From Cytobacillus dafuensis (GTDB lineage: Bacteria > Bacillota > Bacilli > Bacillales > Cytobacillaceae): a stretch of DNA of 64,000 nucleotides. This document shows positions 1-9,294 of this stretch, in pieces. Below the pieces are notes generated by a model. That model was not told where the DNA came from and searched no databases. It saw only the letters and a program-made list of their open reading frames with translations. The stretch spans positions 4,196,001-4,260,000 of the forward strand of contig NZ_CP042593.1 in the NCBI RefSeq assembly GCF_007995155.1. Direction: 5' to 3'. A program made the translations under genes and the position numbers. Position 1 is the stretch's first letter. Every line of letters starts with the position of its first letter.

Positions 1-382
1 TACTGCCTAATACATCCGGGACATTTACTCCTCCAGAAATACATAGATAGCTTTTCACCCCTATTGGACAAGCTTTTATTGTTAATATATCTCCTTCTTT
101 CACATAATGTGTTTCCCATAAGGATAAAGGTTGATGATTTAAGTAAGCCTCCATTGGTGCACCTGTTAAAGCGATGATTAAGTTTTTATGAAACTCAAAC
201 TCTCCGCCTATTAACGTCATTTCAAGTGCTGCAAATTCTACTGGGTTTCCGACAAGAAGGTTTCCGATTAAAAAGGAGTATTTATCAGCTGCTCCCGATG
301 GAGGAATGCCCAGATGATACTTTCCCACTCGTCCCATATCTTGAACTGTTGTCCATAACCCCGGATCCTTCACTTCGATCAT
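1..382 (-). CDS. pxpC: 5-oxoprolinase subunit C / biotin-dependent carboxyltransferase family (KipA-like), 3' part off window
   Basis: The reverse strand opens with ATG at 382-380 and runs off the left edge, so only about 127 N-terminal residues are present. The start overlaps the TAA of the preceding pxpB by one base (TAATG), typical of translational coupling. The N-terminus reads MIEVKDPGLWTTVQDMGR, followed by G-PPSGAADKYS and a GG-segment near residue 120. This is the standard opening of the KipA/PxpC (allophanate hydrolase subunit 2-like) carboxyltransferase domain. In the family, PxpC works with PxpB and PxpA to open 5-oxoproline (pyroglutamate) to glutamate using ATP. A second, divergent copy lies at 13889-14887. 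It is unclear which lactam this copy acts on. Confidence 0.9.
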   Translation of the reverse strand, partial: MIEVKDPGLWTTVQDMGRVGKYHLGIPPSGAADKYSFLIGNLLVGNPVEFAALEMTLIGGEFEFHKNLIIALTGAPMEAYLNHQPLSLWETHYVKEGDILTIKACPIGVKSYLCISGGVNVPDVLGS

Positions 383-1266
383 TAAAAATCCCCCATTAAC
401 TCTCGGACATATTGTTTGCCTTTTTCGGCATATTCAAGTGGTGATAGATCAATTTCTTTCATTTTATATCGATACTTTCCGGTTTTTACTTCACTTGAAA
501 TCTTATTATATTGGGATTCATTTATAGGGCGATATTTCCAAATATCTCCCGGTCTAGCTAAAAAAGAAGTCTCTTTTAAGGCCTCTAATTGGTTGTTTTG
601 ATCGACAACAGGAATAGCAGACCGGCCTATAAGCTGATAGCTTCCTGGCCCATTTACTGGGTAAATGACATTGAATGCCCCACCTAAGCCAATCCCTCTT
701 TCCGGTGTTTCCGTTCGAGGACTATTATATTTTGGGGCTTGGATGATTTCGTTTGGCTGTAATCCGAGTGGAAAATGCCAAGCCGTTCCCGGCAAAAAAC
801 CAACCATCGTAATTAAATAAGGAGTCTCTGAATGACATTTAATAAATGCTTCCTTGTCTGTAAATCCATTTACCTTCATGACAAACTCAAAGTCCGATAA
901 GTCTGGTGAGGGGTGTCTATTCTTGAAGCGGTAGGAAAATTCTTTCGATACCGGATCATCGTACCATGCTGGAATCTCTACTATTCGAACAGAAAAATGT
1001 AACTTTGTTGGATCGCTTTTGGTTAAATCTATTTCTTTTAAATAGTCTAGTAGATCTCTTGCTGAGATGATGTCCGGATTATAGCGAACTAAATAGGATG
1101 AATTGGATGAAACAATATCAATAATTCCGGGTATTTCCCTTTTTCTCAGCTCATCCGTAACAGCCAGTGCTTTAAAATTACTTTCAATTCTCATATCACG
1201 GGATATTTCAGCATAAATATATTCATCTCCGCCGAAATTAAAGTGAGTTTCAGGCAAATTAAACAT
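382..1266 (-). CDS. pxpB: 5-oxoprolinase subunit B (KipI-like carboxyltransferase subunit)
   Basis: This 294-residue cytoplasmic protein has the KipI/PxpB layout: an N-terminal alpha/beta part with F-FGGDEYIYAE and SNSSYLVRYNPD, then a beta-barrel part with GFLPGTAWHFPLG, PRTETPERGIGLGG and the ending motif PGDIWKYRPI. It resembles allophanate hydrolase subunit 1 and partners with PxpC. The start ATG has an AAGGGGGG ribosome site six bases away. The gene lies 16 bases after the sigma-54 activator gene (1282-3330) and overlaps pxpC by one base, so the three are probably one transcript. It is clearly divergent from the second PxpB at 14884-15753, so the two pairs may serve different cyclic amides. 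The exact substrate is inferred. Confidence 0.9.
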   Translation of the reverse strand: MFNLPETHFNFGGDEYIYAEISRDMRIESNFKALAVTDELRKREIPGIIDIVSSNSSYLVRYNPDIISARDLLDYLKEIDLTKSDPTKLHFSVRIVEIPAWYDDPVSKEFSYRFKNRHPSPDLSDFEFVMKVNGFTDKEAFIKCHSETPYLITMVGFLPGTAWHFPLGLQPNEIIQAPKYNSPRTETPERGIGLGGAFNVIYPVNGPGSYQLIGRSAIPVVDQNNQLEALKETSFLARPGDIWKYRPINESQYNKISSEVKTGKYRYKMKEIDLSPLEYAEKGKQYVRELMGDF

Positions 1267-1281
1267 TAAGTGCCCCCCTTA

Positions 1282-3330
1282 TTATTTCAGCTTTTTTATC
1301 CGTCTGCTGATCGTAGCAGGACTAACTCCTAATACTTTTGATAATTTATCGGCCGTTCGATATTTTTGCATTCCTCGTTCTATTAGCTGAGTTTCTAATT
1401 CTTCTACAGCTTCTTTCAGCGGCATCAGTTCTAAAACAAATAGTTGTTTTTTCTTTTTTTGCACTTCACCGTATAGATATTTCAATGCATGCTCCCGCTG
1501 AATCCATTCTCCCTCGGTCAGCAGAATCAATCGCTCTACTATATTTTGGAGTTCCCTTACATTTCCCGGCCACGCATATGTTTCTAATACTTCAATGGCT
1601 TCTGGGGTAAAACTTTTTTTGATATCATACATTTGATTGAATTGCTCCAAAAAATAAATGGATAAAGGCAGGATGTCTTCTTTCCGTTCCCGTAAGGAAG
1701 GAATACGAAATGGAATGACGTATAATCGATAGTATAAATCCTCCCTAAACTCCCCTTGATTGACCATTTCTTGTAAATCTTTGTTCGTTGCCGTAATAAT
1801 CCGGACATTGATCGATATTGGTCGTATCCCACCTATCCGCGTCACTTCTCTCTCCTGCAGCACGCGTAATAGCTTTACTTGCATATTTAAAGGCAGCTCG
1901 CCAATTTCATCAAGAAATAGCGTACCGTTATTAGCAATCTCGAATAAACCCGCTTTCCCATTTTTGTCTGCTCCCGTAAAAGAACCTTTCTCATATCCGA
2001 ACAATTCACTTTCGATTAGGTTTTCAGGAATCGCACCGCAGTTAATTCTGACAAATGGCTGTTTGCTTCGGGGGCTTGCTGTATGGATTTTTTGGGCGAA
2101 TACTTCTTTTCCGACACCTGATTCGCCTTCGAGTAAAACGGTTGAATTAAATTGAGCCACTCGTTTGATCTCTGTGACTAATTGTTCTATTTTTTTCGAA
2201 CGATAAACAAGTCGTTTTTCTTTATTATTTATTTCATTACGGTTATGTAGTGATTGACCTGTTCCTTCTCCAGATTGAATGGGGAGTGAGGTACTTTCAG
2301 GCGTAATATCCCTAGAAAGGACAACTACTTTTTCTAATCTCCCTTCGTGATAAACCGGGGTCGCAACTGACCATATTCTACAGTTTCCAACGGAATCCTG
2401 AATTGCAGTAACTTTTTTTCTTTGCTTCTGGCACAATTCAAAAACATTCGGCTGAAAAATGTTTCTTTTTGAAAATTCATCAATATTTTTCCCGATGATT
2501 TTCTCAGGCTTGTCCACTTTCCAAAAGTCCCTTAGAAACATTCCTGCTACACGGATGATTTTTCCACTATCATCGATCACAAGTATTTGTTCCTGGGAAG
2601 AAGCATATACAGCTTGTAAATCTGAATTCAAATTACGAACAAAATCTAACTCTTGTACGGCCTCTTCGAAAACTTCTCTTGAGAAAAAAACATGGACAAG
2701 TCCTGTTATATTTCCATCGACTTTTAAAGGATAGAAGTTTCCACTGATTTGTTTAAAGTTAATCGAAGAGTTGATACTTACAAGCGTTTCTCCATCCATA
2801 ACCTTATCCAGATTTTTATCACTCGTTAAAAGTGTTTTATAGTTTCGAAATAATAAAAATGAACTGGGGATGCCTAAAATATTTTCTGCCGTCTCATTAA
2901 TAAATTCAATTTGGTAATCGATATTTGTCCGAACAATCCCTACACCAGCACCGTGTAAAAGCAGATTGATATCCTTTAGCCTTAGCTCACTGATATTATG
3001 TCTTGCCTGATCAATGGTCGTATAGCCAATAATTTCTTCATTAGCATCTACTCCAATTATTAATGAAACATTATGGTAAAATTCCACAGGAGAAAATTGC
3101 GGCACTTTTAAAATATCATTTTTATAGCTAATCCGTTGGGTTAAATCTGAGGTTTGAGCGATTTGATTTAATAGAAGCTCCATTGTACAATAACCAATTA
3201 GAGCCCCCTTATCCTTTACAAAGATAATATCCACATTTTGTACAGAGAAATGATGAATGACATCTCCAATTGAACTATGTATATCAACAAAGACTGAAAT
3301 CGGTTGCAAAATATCTTTCCAAATGATCAA
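1282..3330 (-). CDS. sigma-54-dependent transcriptional activator with CBS-like and PAS sensor domains
   Basis: This 682-residue bacterial enhancer-binding protein has a CBS-like segment at residues ~1-110, two PAS-like segments (~115-225 and ~235-345), an AAA+ domain from ~380 to 610 and a C-terminal helix-turn-helix ([16 protein letters not shown]). The AAA+ domain shows Walker A GESGVGKE, the sigma-54 contact loop as GSFTGA and Walker [11 protein letters not shown], all intact. The TTG start lies downstream of AGGAGGGG. It sits between the MocA-like gene and pxpB-pxpC, inside the island that carries sigma-54 promoters at 15851-15867 and 19156-19172, so those are the obvious targets. The ligand sensed by the PAS/CBS part is unknown. 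Assignment to the class is firm; target assignment is inference. Confidence 0.93.
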   Translation of the reverse strand: MIIWKDILQPISVFVDIHSSIGDVIHHFSVQNVDIIFVKDKGALIGYCTMELLLNQIAQTSDLTQRISYKNDILKVPQFSPVEFYHNVSLIIGVDANEEIIGYTTIDQARHNISELRLKDINLLLHGAGVGIVRTNIDYQIEFINETAENILGIPSSFLLFRNYKTLLTSDKNLDKVMDGETLVSINSSINFKQISGNFYPLKVDGNITGLVHVFFSREVFEEAVQELDFVRNLNSDLQAVYASSQEQILVIDDSGKIIRVAGMFLRDFWKVDKPEKIIGKNIDEFSKRNIFQPNVFELCQKQRKKVTAIQDSVGNCRIWSVATPVYHEGRLEKVVVLSRDITPESTSLPIQSGEGTGQSLHNRNEINNKEKRLVYRSKKIEQLVTEIKRVAQFNSTVLLEGESGVGKEVFAQKIHTASPRSKQPFVRINCGAIPENLIESELFGYEKGSFTGADKNGKAGLFEIANNGTLFLDEIGELPLNMQVKLLRVLQEREVTRIGGIRPISINVRIITATNKDLQEMVNQGEFREDLYYRLYVIPFRIPSLRERKEDILPLSIYFLEQFNQMYDIKKSFTPEAIEVLETYAWPGNVRELQNIVERLILLTEGEWIQREHALKYLYGEVQKKKKQLFVLELMPLKEAVEELETQLIERGMQKYRTADKLSKVLGVSPATISRRIKKLK

Positions 3331-3429
3331 CCTATCCGACCCCTCCTGATAAAAACAAGCCTCATATGAACCAATTATACTTATTCTAGTAGCAAATAGG
3401 AACCTATTAATCGGAAAATATAGATATTT

Positions 3430-4044
3430 CTATTTATTCAGATTTTTTATCTTCTTATAGTCTCCCTGAGTATCAATATCCAATACGATACCTTCATCCT
3501 CCACAGAAACAAGTTTGCGATGTGAAAAATGATTCATAATTGCCTTAGCACCACGATCACCCTTCAGCTGCATAAATAGATTTCTATCAAATTGTCCAAA
3601 AAAAACAGGATGTCCTGGTGTCCCTTTATACTCAGGTTGAACAATGAAGCTCTTCTCACCTTCCAAGAGCATATCGGCACCTATCTGATAAATGGATTGA
3701 ACAGTATTTTTCGCAATAAAAGGCAGATCACCAAGAAAAACCATAATACCCGCATGCTGCTTCCCAATGTTTGAGATACCTGTTTTTAAAGAGGAACTTT
3801 GCCCAAGTAAATAATCTTCATTCACAACCCAGCGAAAGCGAGGATCATCTATTGTTATCGCTTTCTGTATATTGACTGCTTCACAGCCGATTACAGTTAT
3901 AATTTCGGAAAAATCCACAGAGGCTGCAACACGAATCACATGCTCTAATAGTGGCCGTTCCTTTAATAATAGTAATTGCTTTGGCTGCCCCATTCTTGTA
4001 GATGTACCAGCCGCAAGAATAATAGCACAAATTGATGAACTCAT
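3430..4044 (-). CDS. MocA/PucB-like nucleotidyltransferase (molybdenum cofactor cytidylyl-/guanylyltransferase family)
   Basis: This 204-residue protein opens with the NTP-transferase signature AIILAAGTSTRMGQPKQLLL, followed by VNEDYLLGQSSSLKTGI, VFLGDLPF (metal-binding Asp) and GTPGHPVFF. This is the family that attaches CMP or GMP to molybdopterin for xanthine-dehydrogenase-type enzymes. I chose the ATG at 4044 because AAAGGA lies six bases before it. An upstream ATG at 4059, overlapping the stop of the XdhC gene as ATGA, would add five residues. Its position after two XdhC-like genes and near coxSLM supports a role in finishing the cofactor of the molybdenum hydroxylase at 5540-9262. Confidence 0.88.
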   Translation of the reverse strand: MSSSICAIILAAGTSTRMGQPKQLLLLKERPLLEHVIRVAASVDFSEIITVIGCEAVNIQKAITIDDPRFRWVVNEDYLLGQSSSLKTGISNIGKQHAGIMVFLGDLPFIAKNTVQSIYQIGADMLLEGEKSFIVQPEYKGTPGHPVFFGQFDRNLFMQLKGDRGAKAIMNHFSHRKLVSVEDEGIVLDIDTQGDYKKIKNLNK

Positions 4045-4055
4045 CCTATTTCCTT

Positions 4056-4877
4056 TCATACCAGCTCTTTTGTCTCCGGTGATTTATGAATATATTTAGA
4101 GTCTTGTAAAAATCCGCCTGTATAGCCATTCTTTTTCGCAACGACTTCCGCTAAAATACTTAGAGCGATTTCTTCAGGTGAAACAGCACCAATATCGAGA
4201 CCAATCGGGCTGTACATTCTTTCGAGCTCCTCTTTCTCAAAATAGATACCATCCTCTTCCAGCGCCTTAAGCATGCGAACACGCCTAGAGCGCGGACCAA
4301 GAACACCGATATATGGCGATGGCGACCGTAAAACAAATTTCAATGTTTCCTGATCCCTCTCAATATGGTGATTCATAACAACGATATATGTTCTCTGGCC
4401 AATTTTAACTTTTTCCTGAAATTCACTCGTTTTAGCAATGAGCCTATTTGTAGATGGGAAGCGTTCCTCACTATTATAAAACTCTCTCTGGTCAACGACT
4501 GTAGTTTTAAAGCCTAAAGAAACCGCATATTTTGCCACTGGCATCGCATCATGGCCAGCCCCAAAAATCATTAGTTCAGAAGGAGGAATGTATACATCAA
4601 TGAACACATGAATCTCTATTCCACCCGGAAGCGTGAATGTACGTGTTTCTGACTTCGGATTTGTTTCATTTAATTTTCTTAAGGCTATTTCTTTCACACG
4701 CAGGTTGATTTCATCATCACCCAGATCACCTATGATTATATTTCCTTTAGAAATAAAGAGACGTCCTGGTTCCTTTTCAGTCTGTATTTGATTTATTGGC
4801 AGTATCGTCGCGAGAACACACTCTTCCTCTTCTTTGAAACTCCTTAACCACGCTTCAAACGGTGATAGCTCTAACAT
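4056..4877 (-). CDS. XdhC family protein (molybdenum hydroxylase maturation, Rossmann domain)
   Basis: This 273-residue protein contains the XdhC C-terminal Rossmann domain: IFGAGHDAMPVAKYAVSLGFKTTVVDQR, then VVMNHHIERDQETL, YIGVLGPRSRR and PIGLDIGAVSPEEIALSILAEVVA. In the family, XdhC binds sulfurated molybdenum cofactor and inserts it into xanthine dehydrogenase-like enzymes. The N-terminal CoxI-type Cys motif (SGGCLE) is absent here but present in the neighbouring 110-residue protein at 4908-5240, so the usual two-domain XdhC seems divided between two genes. A GGAGGG site precedes the ATG by five bases. It is probably co-translated with the MocA-like gene through the ATGA overlap. Confidence 0.9.
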   Translation of the reverse strand: MLELSPFEAWLRSFKEEEECVLATILPINQIQTEKEPGRLFISKGNIIIGDLGDDEINLRVKEIALRKLNETNPKSETRTFTLPGGIEIHVFIDVYIPPSELMIFGAGHDAMPVAKYAVSLGFKTTVVDQREFYNSEERFPSTNRLIAKTSEFQEKVKIGQRTYIVVMNHHIERDQETLKFVLRSPSPYIGVLGPRSRRVRMLKALEEDGIYFEKEELERMYSPIGLDIGAVSPEEIALSILAEVVAKKNGYTGGFLQDSKYIHKSPETKELV

Positions 4878-4907
4878 TGTATCCCTCCATTTATTTATTT
4901 TTTTGTC

Positions 4908-5240
4908 TTAAATTGCTTCAGGTTCGACAGGTTCAATGTAAATTTTCACCGTACCGGGACAGCCAAGCCCAAGCCCCCATACAAGATCTTCATCCAGATC
5001 ATACGTTTTTAATATAGGGGTACCAGACTTTATTACAGATTTTGCCACTTCAGCGACATCTGACTCTAGACAGCCACCTGAAATCATCCCAATCATGTTG
5101 TCTTCCTCATCAACAAGCATTTTCGCCCCTTCTCGTCGATAAGCTGAACCACCAACACTGACAACCGTTGCTAGTGCAGATTTTCGGCCTGATTTTCGTG
5201 TCCGGTCAATCGCTTCAATAATTAATTCATTTTCATACAT
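4908..5240 (-). CDS. short XdhC/CoxI-type protein
   Basis: This 110-residue protein corresponds to the N-terminal XdhC/CoxI domain alone: ALATVVSVGGSAYRREGAKM, then the conserved MISGGCLESDVAEVA and WGLGLGCPGTVKIYIEP. Both Cys positions seen in the family (GGC and GCPG) are kept. AGGAGG lies seven bases before the ATG. The following gene supplies the Rossmann half, 30 bases downstream. Together they likely deliver the sulfurated molybdenum cofactor to the CoxL subunit. A hairpin with a T-run on the minus strand (5274-5307) lies upstream and may separate this gene from coxM, or act as an attenuator. Confidence 0.88.
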   Translation of the reverse strand: MYENELIIEAIDRTRKSGRKSALATVVSVGGSAYRREGAKMLVDEEDNMIGMISGGCLESDVAEVAKSVIKSGTPILKTYDLDEDLVWGLGLGCPGTVKIYIEPVEPEAI

Positions 5241-5273
5241 ATCAATACCTCCTATGAATCTATTTTGTCCAAC

Positions 5274-5307
5274 TAAAAAGGGGCGTTCTTATAGAAGATG
5301 CGCCCCT
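5274..5307 (-). terminator. possible intrinsic terminator between coxM and the xdhC genes
   Basis: AGGGGCG (5279-5285) pairs with CGCCCCT (5301-5307). On the minus strand the stem is followed by TTTTTAG. It lies 34 bases upstream of the 110-residue XdhC start, so it could end the cox transcript before the maturation genes. Confidence 0.55.
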
Positions 5308-5326
5308 ATTCTATTCATCTATCAAC

Positions 5327-5539
5327 AAGAAAAGCGCAAGCGCCTTCGGAACAATCAAAAACCAGATTGTTCCTGCGATGATTATTCTAAGGAGCTTTCC
5401 TTAGTGCTCACCCCTGACAAACATAAGACGGGCCGACAGGAAGGTTGTTCTTTAACCTTCTTGGCGGAATGGCTTATGACCTCGAGGGGGTAGGCGCTGG
5501 AGCTAGACATTTCTCTAACTCGGGAAAAGTTATACTTTC
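5327..5539. repeat. dispersed intergenic repeat, family A, copy 1
   Basis: This 213-base element fills the gap between xdhC and coxM. It starts with AAAAGCGCAAGCGCC, contains hairpins (GGAACAATC...GATTGTTCC; GAAGGTTGTTCTTTAACCTTC-type) and ends with GCGCTGGAGCTAGACATT then GTTATACTTT, directly against the coxM stop codon. The same ends and the CATAAGACG...AACCTTC block recur at 11932-12193. I see no coding sequence here. Confidence 0.8.
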
Positions 5540-6403
5540 TTATCTTTTTAAAAATACTTTCTTTAATGCACGTTCTGTATAAACCTTACACAGGTTTCTT
5601 CTATAATCCTCAGAAGTGAATAGATCACTTGCCATGTCGCCTTCTTCAGCTGCTAATTGGGCAGCTTCTTTTAACAAGGTTTGTGACAATGTTTGGCCTA
5701 AAAGTTTCTCTTCTACAGAAGTTGCCCGATACGCAACATTTCCAACACCCGTAATGGCGATTCGAATGTAATCAATGACATCATTTTCTCCAACGCCTGC
5801 AACAACAGCAACGCCAATTACTGGGTAACCTGATGCTGGATGGGAGAATTTGAGATATTCTGCCTTCGTATGAGCTGGCGGAATGGCAAAAGAGATACTT
5901 GTTAATACACTGTTTTCAGGCAGCATTGTAATGAGCGGCCCCACAATGAAACTATCAATATTCATCATTTCCGGTCCGTCTTCTCCATGAATAGCTATTT
6001 CAGCATCAAGGACGAAGGCAGCAGCAGGCAAATCGGCAGCCGGATCAGCATGGGCAATATTTCCGCCAATCGTGCCTCGATTTCGCACCTGCAAATCACC
6101 AATTTGACGCACAGTTTCGGATAATACCGGAATGTATTCTTTCACGATCGGATCATTCGCAATTTGGAAATGGGTAGTCAAAGCACCAATGACAATGCGG
6201 TCCCCTTCCTTGCGCACGCCTTTAAGCTCTGAGATACGGCTAATATCAATCAATGCTCCCGGCTCCGATAATCTAAATTTCAATAGTGGTACTAGGCTAT
6301 GTCCCCCGGCAATCAGCTTTCCTTCGCCGTTAAATTGCTTCATTTGTTGGATTGCCTCATCAATTGAATTTACGCGAACATAATCAAATTTAGAAGGTAT
6401 CAA
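5540..6403 (-). CDS. coxM: FAD-binding medium subunit of a xanthine dehydrogenase/CO dehydrogenase-type molybdenum hydroxylase
   Basis: This protein of about 287 residues shows the CoxM/XdhB FAD fold: LIAGGHSLVPLLKFRL near residue 30, then QVRNRGTIGGNIAHADPAADLPAA near residue 100, both FAD-binding, and the CO_deh_flav_C domain at the end. I chose the TTG at 6403 because GAGGG lies eight bases before it and it follows the coxL stop by one base. It also gives the family's usual beginning (MIPSKFDYVR). The longer GTG start at 6433 would overlap coxL by 29 bases. The subunit passes electrons from the iron-sulfur subunit to an acceptor through FAD. Confidence 0.9.
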   Translation of the reverse strand: MIPSKFDYVRVNSIDEAIQQMKQFNGEGKLIAGGHSLVPLLKFRLSEPGALIDISRISELKGVRKEGDRIVIGALTTHFQIANDPIVKEYIPVLSETVRQIGDLQVRNRGTIGGNIAHADPAADLPAAAFVLDAEIAIHGEDGPEMMNIDSFIVGPLITMLPENSVLTSISFAIPPAHTKAEYLKFSHPASGYPVIGVAVVAGVGENDVIDYIRIAITGVGNVAYRATSVEEKLLGQTLSQTLLKEAAQLAAEEGDMASDLFTSEDYRRNLCKVYTERALKKVFLKR

Positions 6404-6404
6404 T

Positions 6405-8750
6405 TCACTTGCCCTCACTTTCAGAAATCGCACGCCACACTTTTTCAGGTGTCAACGGCATTTCAATATCTTTAATCCCATATGGTTCTAACGCATCCAT
6501 GACTGCATTCATGATCGCAGGAGTCGATGCAGTCGTTCCTGTTTCTCCTATACCTTTTGCACCAAGTGGATTAACCGGGGACAGAGTTTCTGTAAAGGCT
6601 GTTTCGATTTCCGGGAAGAAACGTGCCTTAGGCATTGCATAATCCATAAAGGTACCTGTTAAAAGCTGTCCATCTTCGTTATACACCGTTCCCTCCCAAA
6701 GTGCCTGACCAATCCCTTGAGCAATACCACCATGAACCTGCCCTTCAGCTGTCAATGGATTGATGACTCGCCCAACATCATCAACGGCGATATAGCGTTT
6801 GATTTCAATTTGTCCTGTTTCTTTATCAACTTCAACAACCGCAATATGTGTACCAAACGGATAAACAAAGTTTTCTGGATCGAAAAAGGACTGCGCTTCA
6901 AGTGATGGTTCCAGACCCTCTGGTAAATTCCAAGCCATGTTTGCCGATTTTGCGATTTCCTGAAAAGTTCGTTCAAATCCTGGAGCACCTTTCACTGAAA
7001 AGATACCTTTTTCAAATATTAAATCTTCTACTGGCGCTTCAAGCTCATGAGCGGCAATTTTCTTTGCTTTTTCGATGACACGGTCAGTCGCAATGGAAAC
7101 TGCAGTCCCCCCTACAGCTACTGAACGGGAACCATATGTCCCCCACCCCATAGAAATTGCCTTTGTATCTCCAAAGACGAGTTCAATGTCATCCATAGGT
7201 ATGCCTAGTTTTTCTGCAACGACTTGACCAAAGGTTGTGGCATGTCCTTGGCCATGTGGAGATGTTCCTGAATAAACAGTTACTTTTCCAGACGGATGGA
7301 CACGAACAGTTGCGTTTTCCCAAACTCCCCCTTGGAATCCGATTGCACCAGCCACCTTTGAGGGGCCAAAACCGCATAACTCAACATAAGTAGAGAATCC
7401 AATTCCAATTAATTTTCCTTGCTTGCGTAATTCCTTCTGTGTTTCCCGGAATTTGTTATAATCAAACATTTCTAAAGCCTTTGTTAGCGGTTTTTCATAA
7501 TCACCGCTGTCATATAATAGGCCTTGTGCATTTGTAAAAGGAAACTCTTCTTTTTGTACAAAGTTTTTCCTTCTAAGCTCAAGAGGGTCCATCCCGATTT
7601 CTTTTGCGAACAAATCGATTGCCCGTTCAATCTGATATGTTGCTTCCGGCTTTCCTGCCCCACGATAAGCATCAGTTGGTGTTGTATTTGTATATACACC
7701 AAATGTTTCGCATGAAGCATAAGGGATTTTATAACATCCTGTTACCATTAAACCAAAATCAATGGTTGACACCCCTGGTCCCATTGTGGATAAATACGCA
7801 CCAACATTATGTGTATTTTTGACACGAATCGCACTTAGGGTTCCGTCCCTTTTTCCAAATAGCTCCACGTCAAGGACTTCATCTCGTCCATAGTTTGAAG
7901 CCGTAAAGTGTTCGATTCTTTCTTCAATCCATTTCACAGGACGACCTAAATCACGAGCTGCATAGCCAACAAGTGCTTCATCAGGATATACACCAATTTT
8001 CCCTCCAAAACCACCACCCATATCTGGCGCAATCACGCGTAATTTTGCTTCGGAGATCTCGAGTACTCCGGATAAAACCATGCGATGAATATGAGGATTT
8101 TGGGACGTACACCAAAGTGTTAATTCCCCGCTTCCAGGATTGTACTGACCAATTGCCGCACGTGTTTCAATGGGGCTCGGAGCTACTCGCTGAATATAGA
8201 AGCTTTGTCGAATAGCTACTTCTGCATTCTCACAAACCTCTTCAGGTATTTCTCCAGCTTTCCAATGGAAGGCGATATTATTCTCTATATCATCATGAAC
8301 AAGAGGTGCATCATTTTGCATGGATTGTTTCTGCCCTACAGCTGGAGAAAGAGTTTCGTATTCCACATCAATTAAATACATTGCGTCGCGAACAGCATAA
8401 CGCCCTTCCGCTATGACAAGTGCGACACCGTCTCCAACATATCGCACCCGATCAATCGCCAATGGATATTGCGGGGCTTCTTTCAGATTGCATCCCGGGA
8501 CAAGCCATGATGAAGGAACAGGGCCAATTTTTCCTTCTAAATCTTTTCCAGTATAAATCGCGACAACTCCTGGTGCCTTTAAGGCTTCTTCCACATTGAT
8601 GCTCTTAATCATGGCGTGAGCATGAGGGCTTCGCAAAATAGCGGCATGCAACATTCCCGGTAATTGTATGTCATCTGAAAAATAACCGTTACCTGTTATG
8701 AGCTTTGGATCTTCTTTTCGCTTCAGTCGAGCACCTACAACCTTTGTCAT
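6405..8750 (-). CDS. coxL: molybdopterin-binding large subunit of a xanthine dehydrogenase/CO dehydrogenase-type hydroxylase (form II CoxL)
   Basis: This subunit of about 781 residues starts MTKVVGARLKRKEDPKLITG at the ATG 8750-8748, behind GGGGAGGAG. The longer frame to 8852 overlaps coxS and is not used. Conserved features are TGNGYFSDDIQLPGMLHAAI, PDMGGGFGGKIGVYPDE, GQGHATTFGQ and the C-terminal KGIGETGTTASTPAI with the probable catalytic Glu. The active-site loop reads DAYRGAGKPE, the form II type, and not the AYxCSFR loop with the Cu-binding Cys of genuine CO dehydrogenase. It therefore most likely hydroxylates an N-heterocycle or aldehyde. It is part of the coxG-S-L-M transcript, two bases after coxS. 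Confidence 0.92.
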   Translation of the reverse strand: MTKVVGARLKRKEDPKLITGNGYFSDDIQLPGMLHAAILRSPHAHAMIKSINVEEALKAPGVVAIYTGKDLEGKIGPVPSSWLVPGCNLKEAPQYPLAIDRVRYVGDGVALVIAEGRYAVRDAMYLIDVEYETLSPAVGQKQSMQNDAPLVHDDIENNIAFHWKAGEIPEEVCENAEVAIRQSFYIQRVAPSPIETRAAIGQYNPGSGELTLWCTSQNPHIHRMVLSGVLEISEAKLRVIAPDMGGGFGGKIGVYPDEALVGYAARDLGRPVKWIEERIEHFTASNYGRDEVLDVELFGKRDGTLSAIRVKNTHNVGAYLSTMGPGVSTIDFGLMVTGCYKIPYASCETFGVYTNTTPTDAYRGAGKPEATYQIERAIDLFAKEIGMDPLELRRKNFVQKEEFPFTNAQGLLYDSGDYEKPLTKALEMFDYNKFRETQKELRKQGKLIGIGFSTYVELCGFGPSKVAGAIGFQGGVWENATVRVHPSGKVTVYSGTSPHGQGHATTFGQVVAEKLGIPMDDIELVFGDTKAISMGWGTYGSRSVAVGGTAVSIATDRVIEKAKKIAAHELEAPVEDLIFEKGIFSVKGAPGFERTFQEIAKSANMAWNLPEGLEPSLEAQSFFDPENFVYPFGTHIAVVEVDKETGQIEIKRYIAVDDVGRVINPLTAEGQVHGGIAQGIGQALWEGTVYNEDGQLLTGTFMDYAMPKARFFPEIETAFTETLSPVNPLGAKGIGETGTTASTPAIMNAVMDALEPYGIKDIEMPLTPEKVWRAISESEGK

Positions 8751-8752
8751 GA

Positions 8753-9262
8753 TCAGCGCTCCTCCCCTACTAATTGAACTTCCGTTTCTCTCATTATCTG
8801 TGCAGCATGTTTGACAGCTTCCACAATAAATTGATAGCCTGTGCAGCGGCAAATGACACCTTCAAGTCCTTCGCGAATTTCCTCGTCACTCGGATTTGGG
8901 TTTTGCTTCAACAGACCAACCATCGCCATCATGACACCAGGCGTACAGTAGCCGCATTGTAATCCGTGCTTCTCCCAAAAACCTTGCTGGATTGGGTGCA
9001 AATTATTCACATCCCCAAGTCCCTCTACTGTAGTAATTTCTGATCCATCCGCTTGTACGGCTAGCACCGTACAGGATTTCACCACTTCACCATCCACCAT
9101 CACTGAACATGCGCCACACTGGCTCGTATCACAGCCTATATGTGTTCCTGTCAAACCAAGATCATCACGAATATAGTGCGCAAGCAGCGTTCGCGGTTCT
9201 ACTTTCGCGCATCTTTCTTTTCCGTTGATTTTCACCTTTACATTTACATTTTCAATTGCCAT
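8753..9262 (-). CDS. coxS: [2Fe-2S] small subunit of the molybdenum hydroxylase
   Basis: This 169-residue protein carries the plant-ferredoxin-like cluster site GCDTSQCGACSVMVDG ... SCTVLA near residues 43-70 and the second cluster site QCGYCTPGVMMA ... CRCTGYQ near 105-150, as in CoxS/XdhA-type subunits. I chose the ATG at 9262 with GGGAGG eight bases before it. A GTG nine bases upstream would sit inside the ribosome site. The last codons (GEER) contain the ribosome site of coxL. It carries electrons from the molybdenum centre to the FAD subunit. Confidence 0.92.
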   Translation of the reverse strand: MAIENVNVKVKINGKERCAKVEPRTLLAHYIRDDLGLTGTHIGCDTSQCGACSVMVDGEVVKSCTVLAVQADGSEITTVEGLGDVNNLHPIQQGFWEKHGLQCGYCTPGVMMAMVGLLKQNPNPSDEEIREGLEGVICRCTGYQFIVEAVKHAAQIMRETEVQLVGEER

Positions 9263-9294
9263 CTCCTGCACCTCCCAATCAATATCTGATTATG

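Noticed and set aside
1760..2155. Plus-strand 131-residue frame opposite the sigma-54 activator
   Set aside because: It is the antisense of the conserved AAA+ domain; the minus-strand frame carries all family motifs.
3331..3429. Sigma-54 promoter upstream of the first activator gene
   Set aside because: A GG...TTTGC arrangement exists on the minus strand, but the GG to GC distance is 11 rather than 12 and the -24 element is poor.
5254..5493. 79-residue plus-strand frame
   Set aside because: It lies within the family A repeat and has no homologous features or ribosome site.
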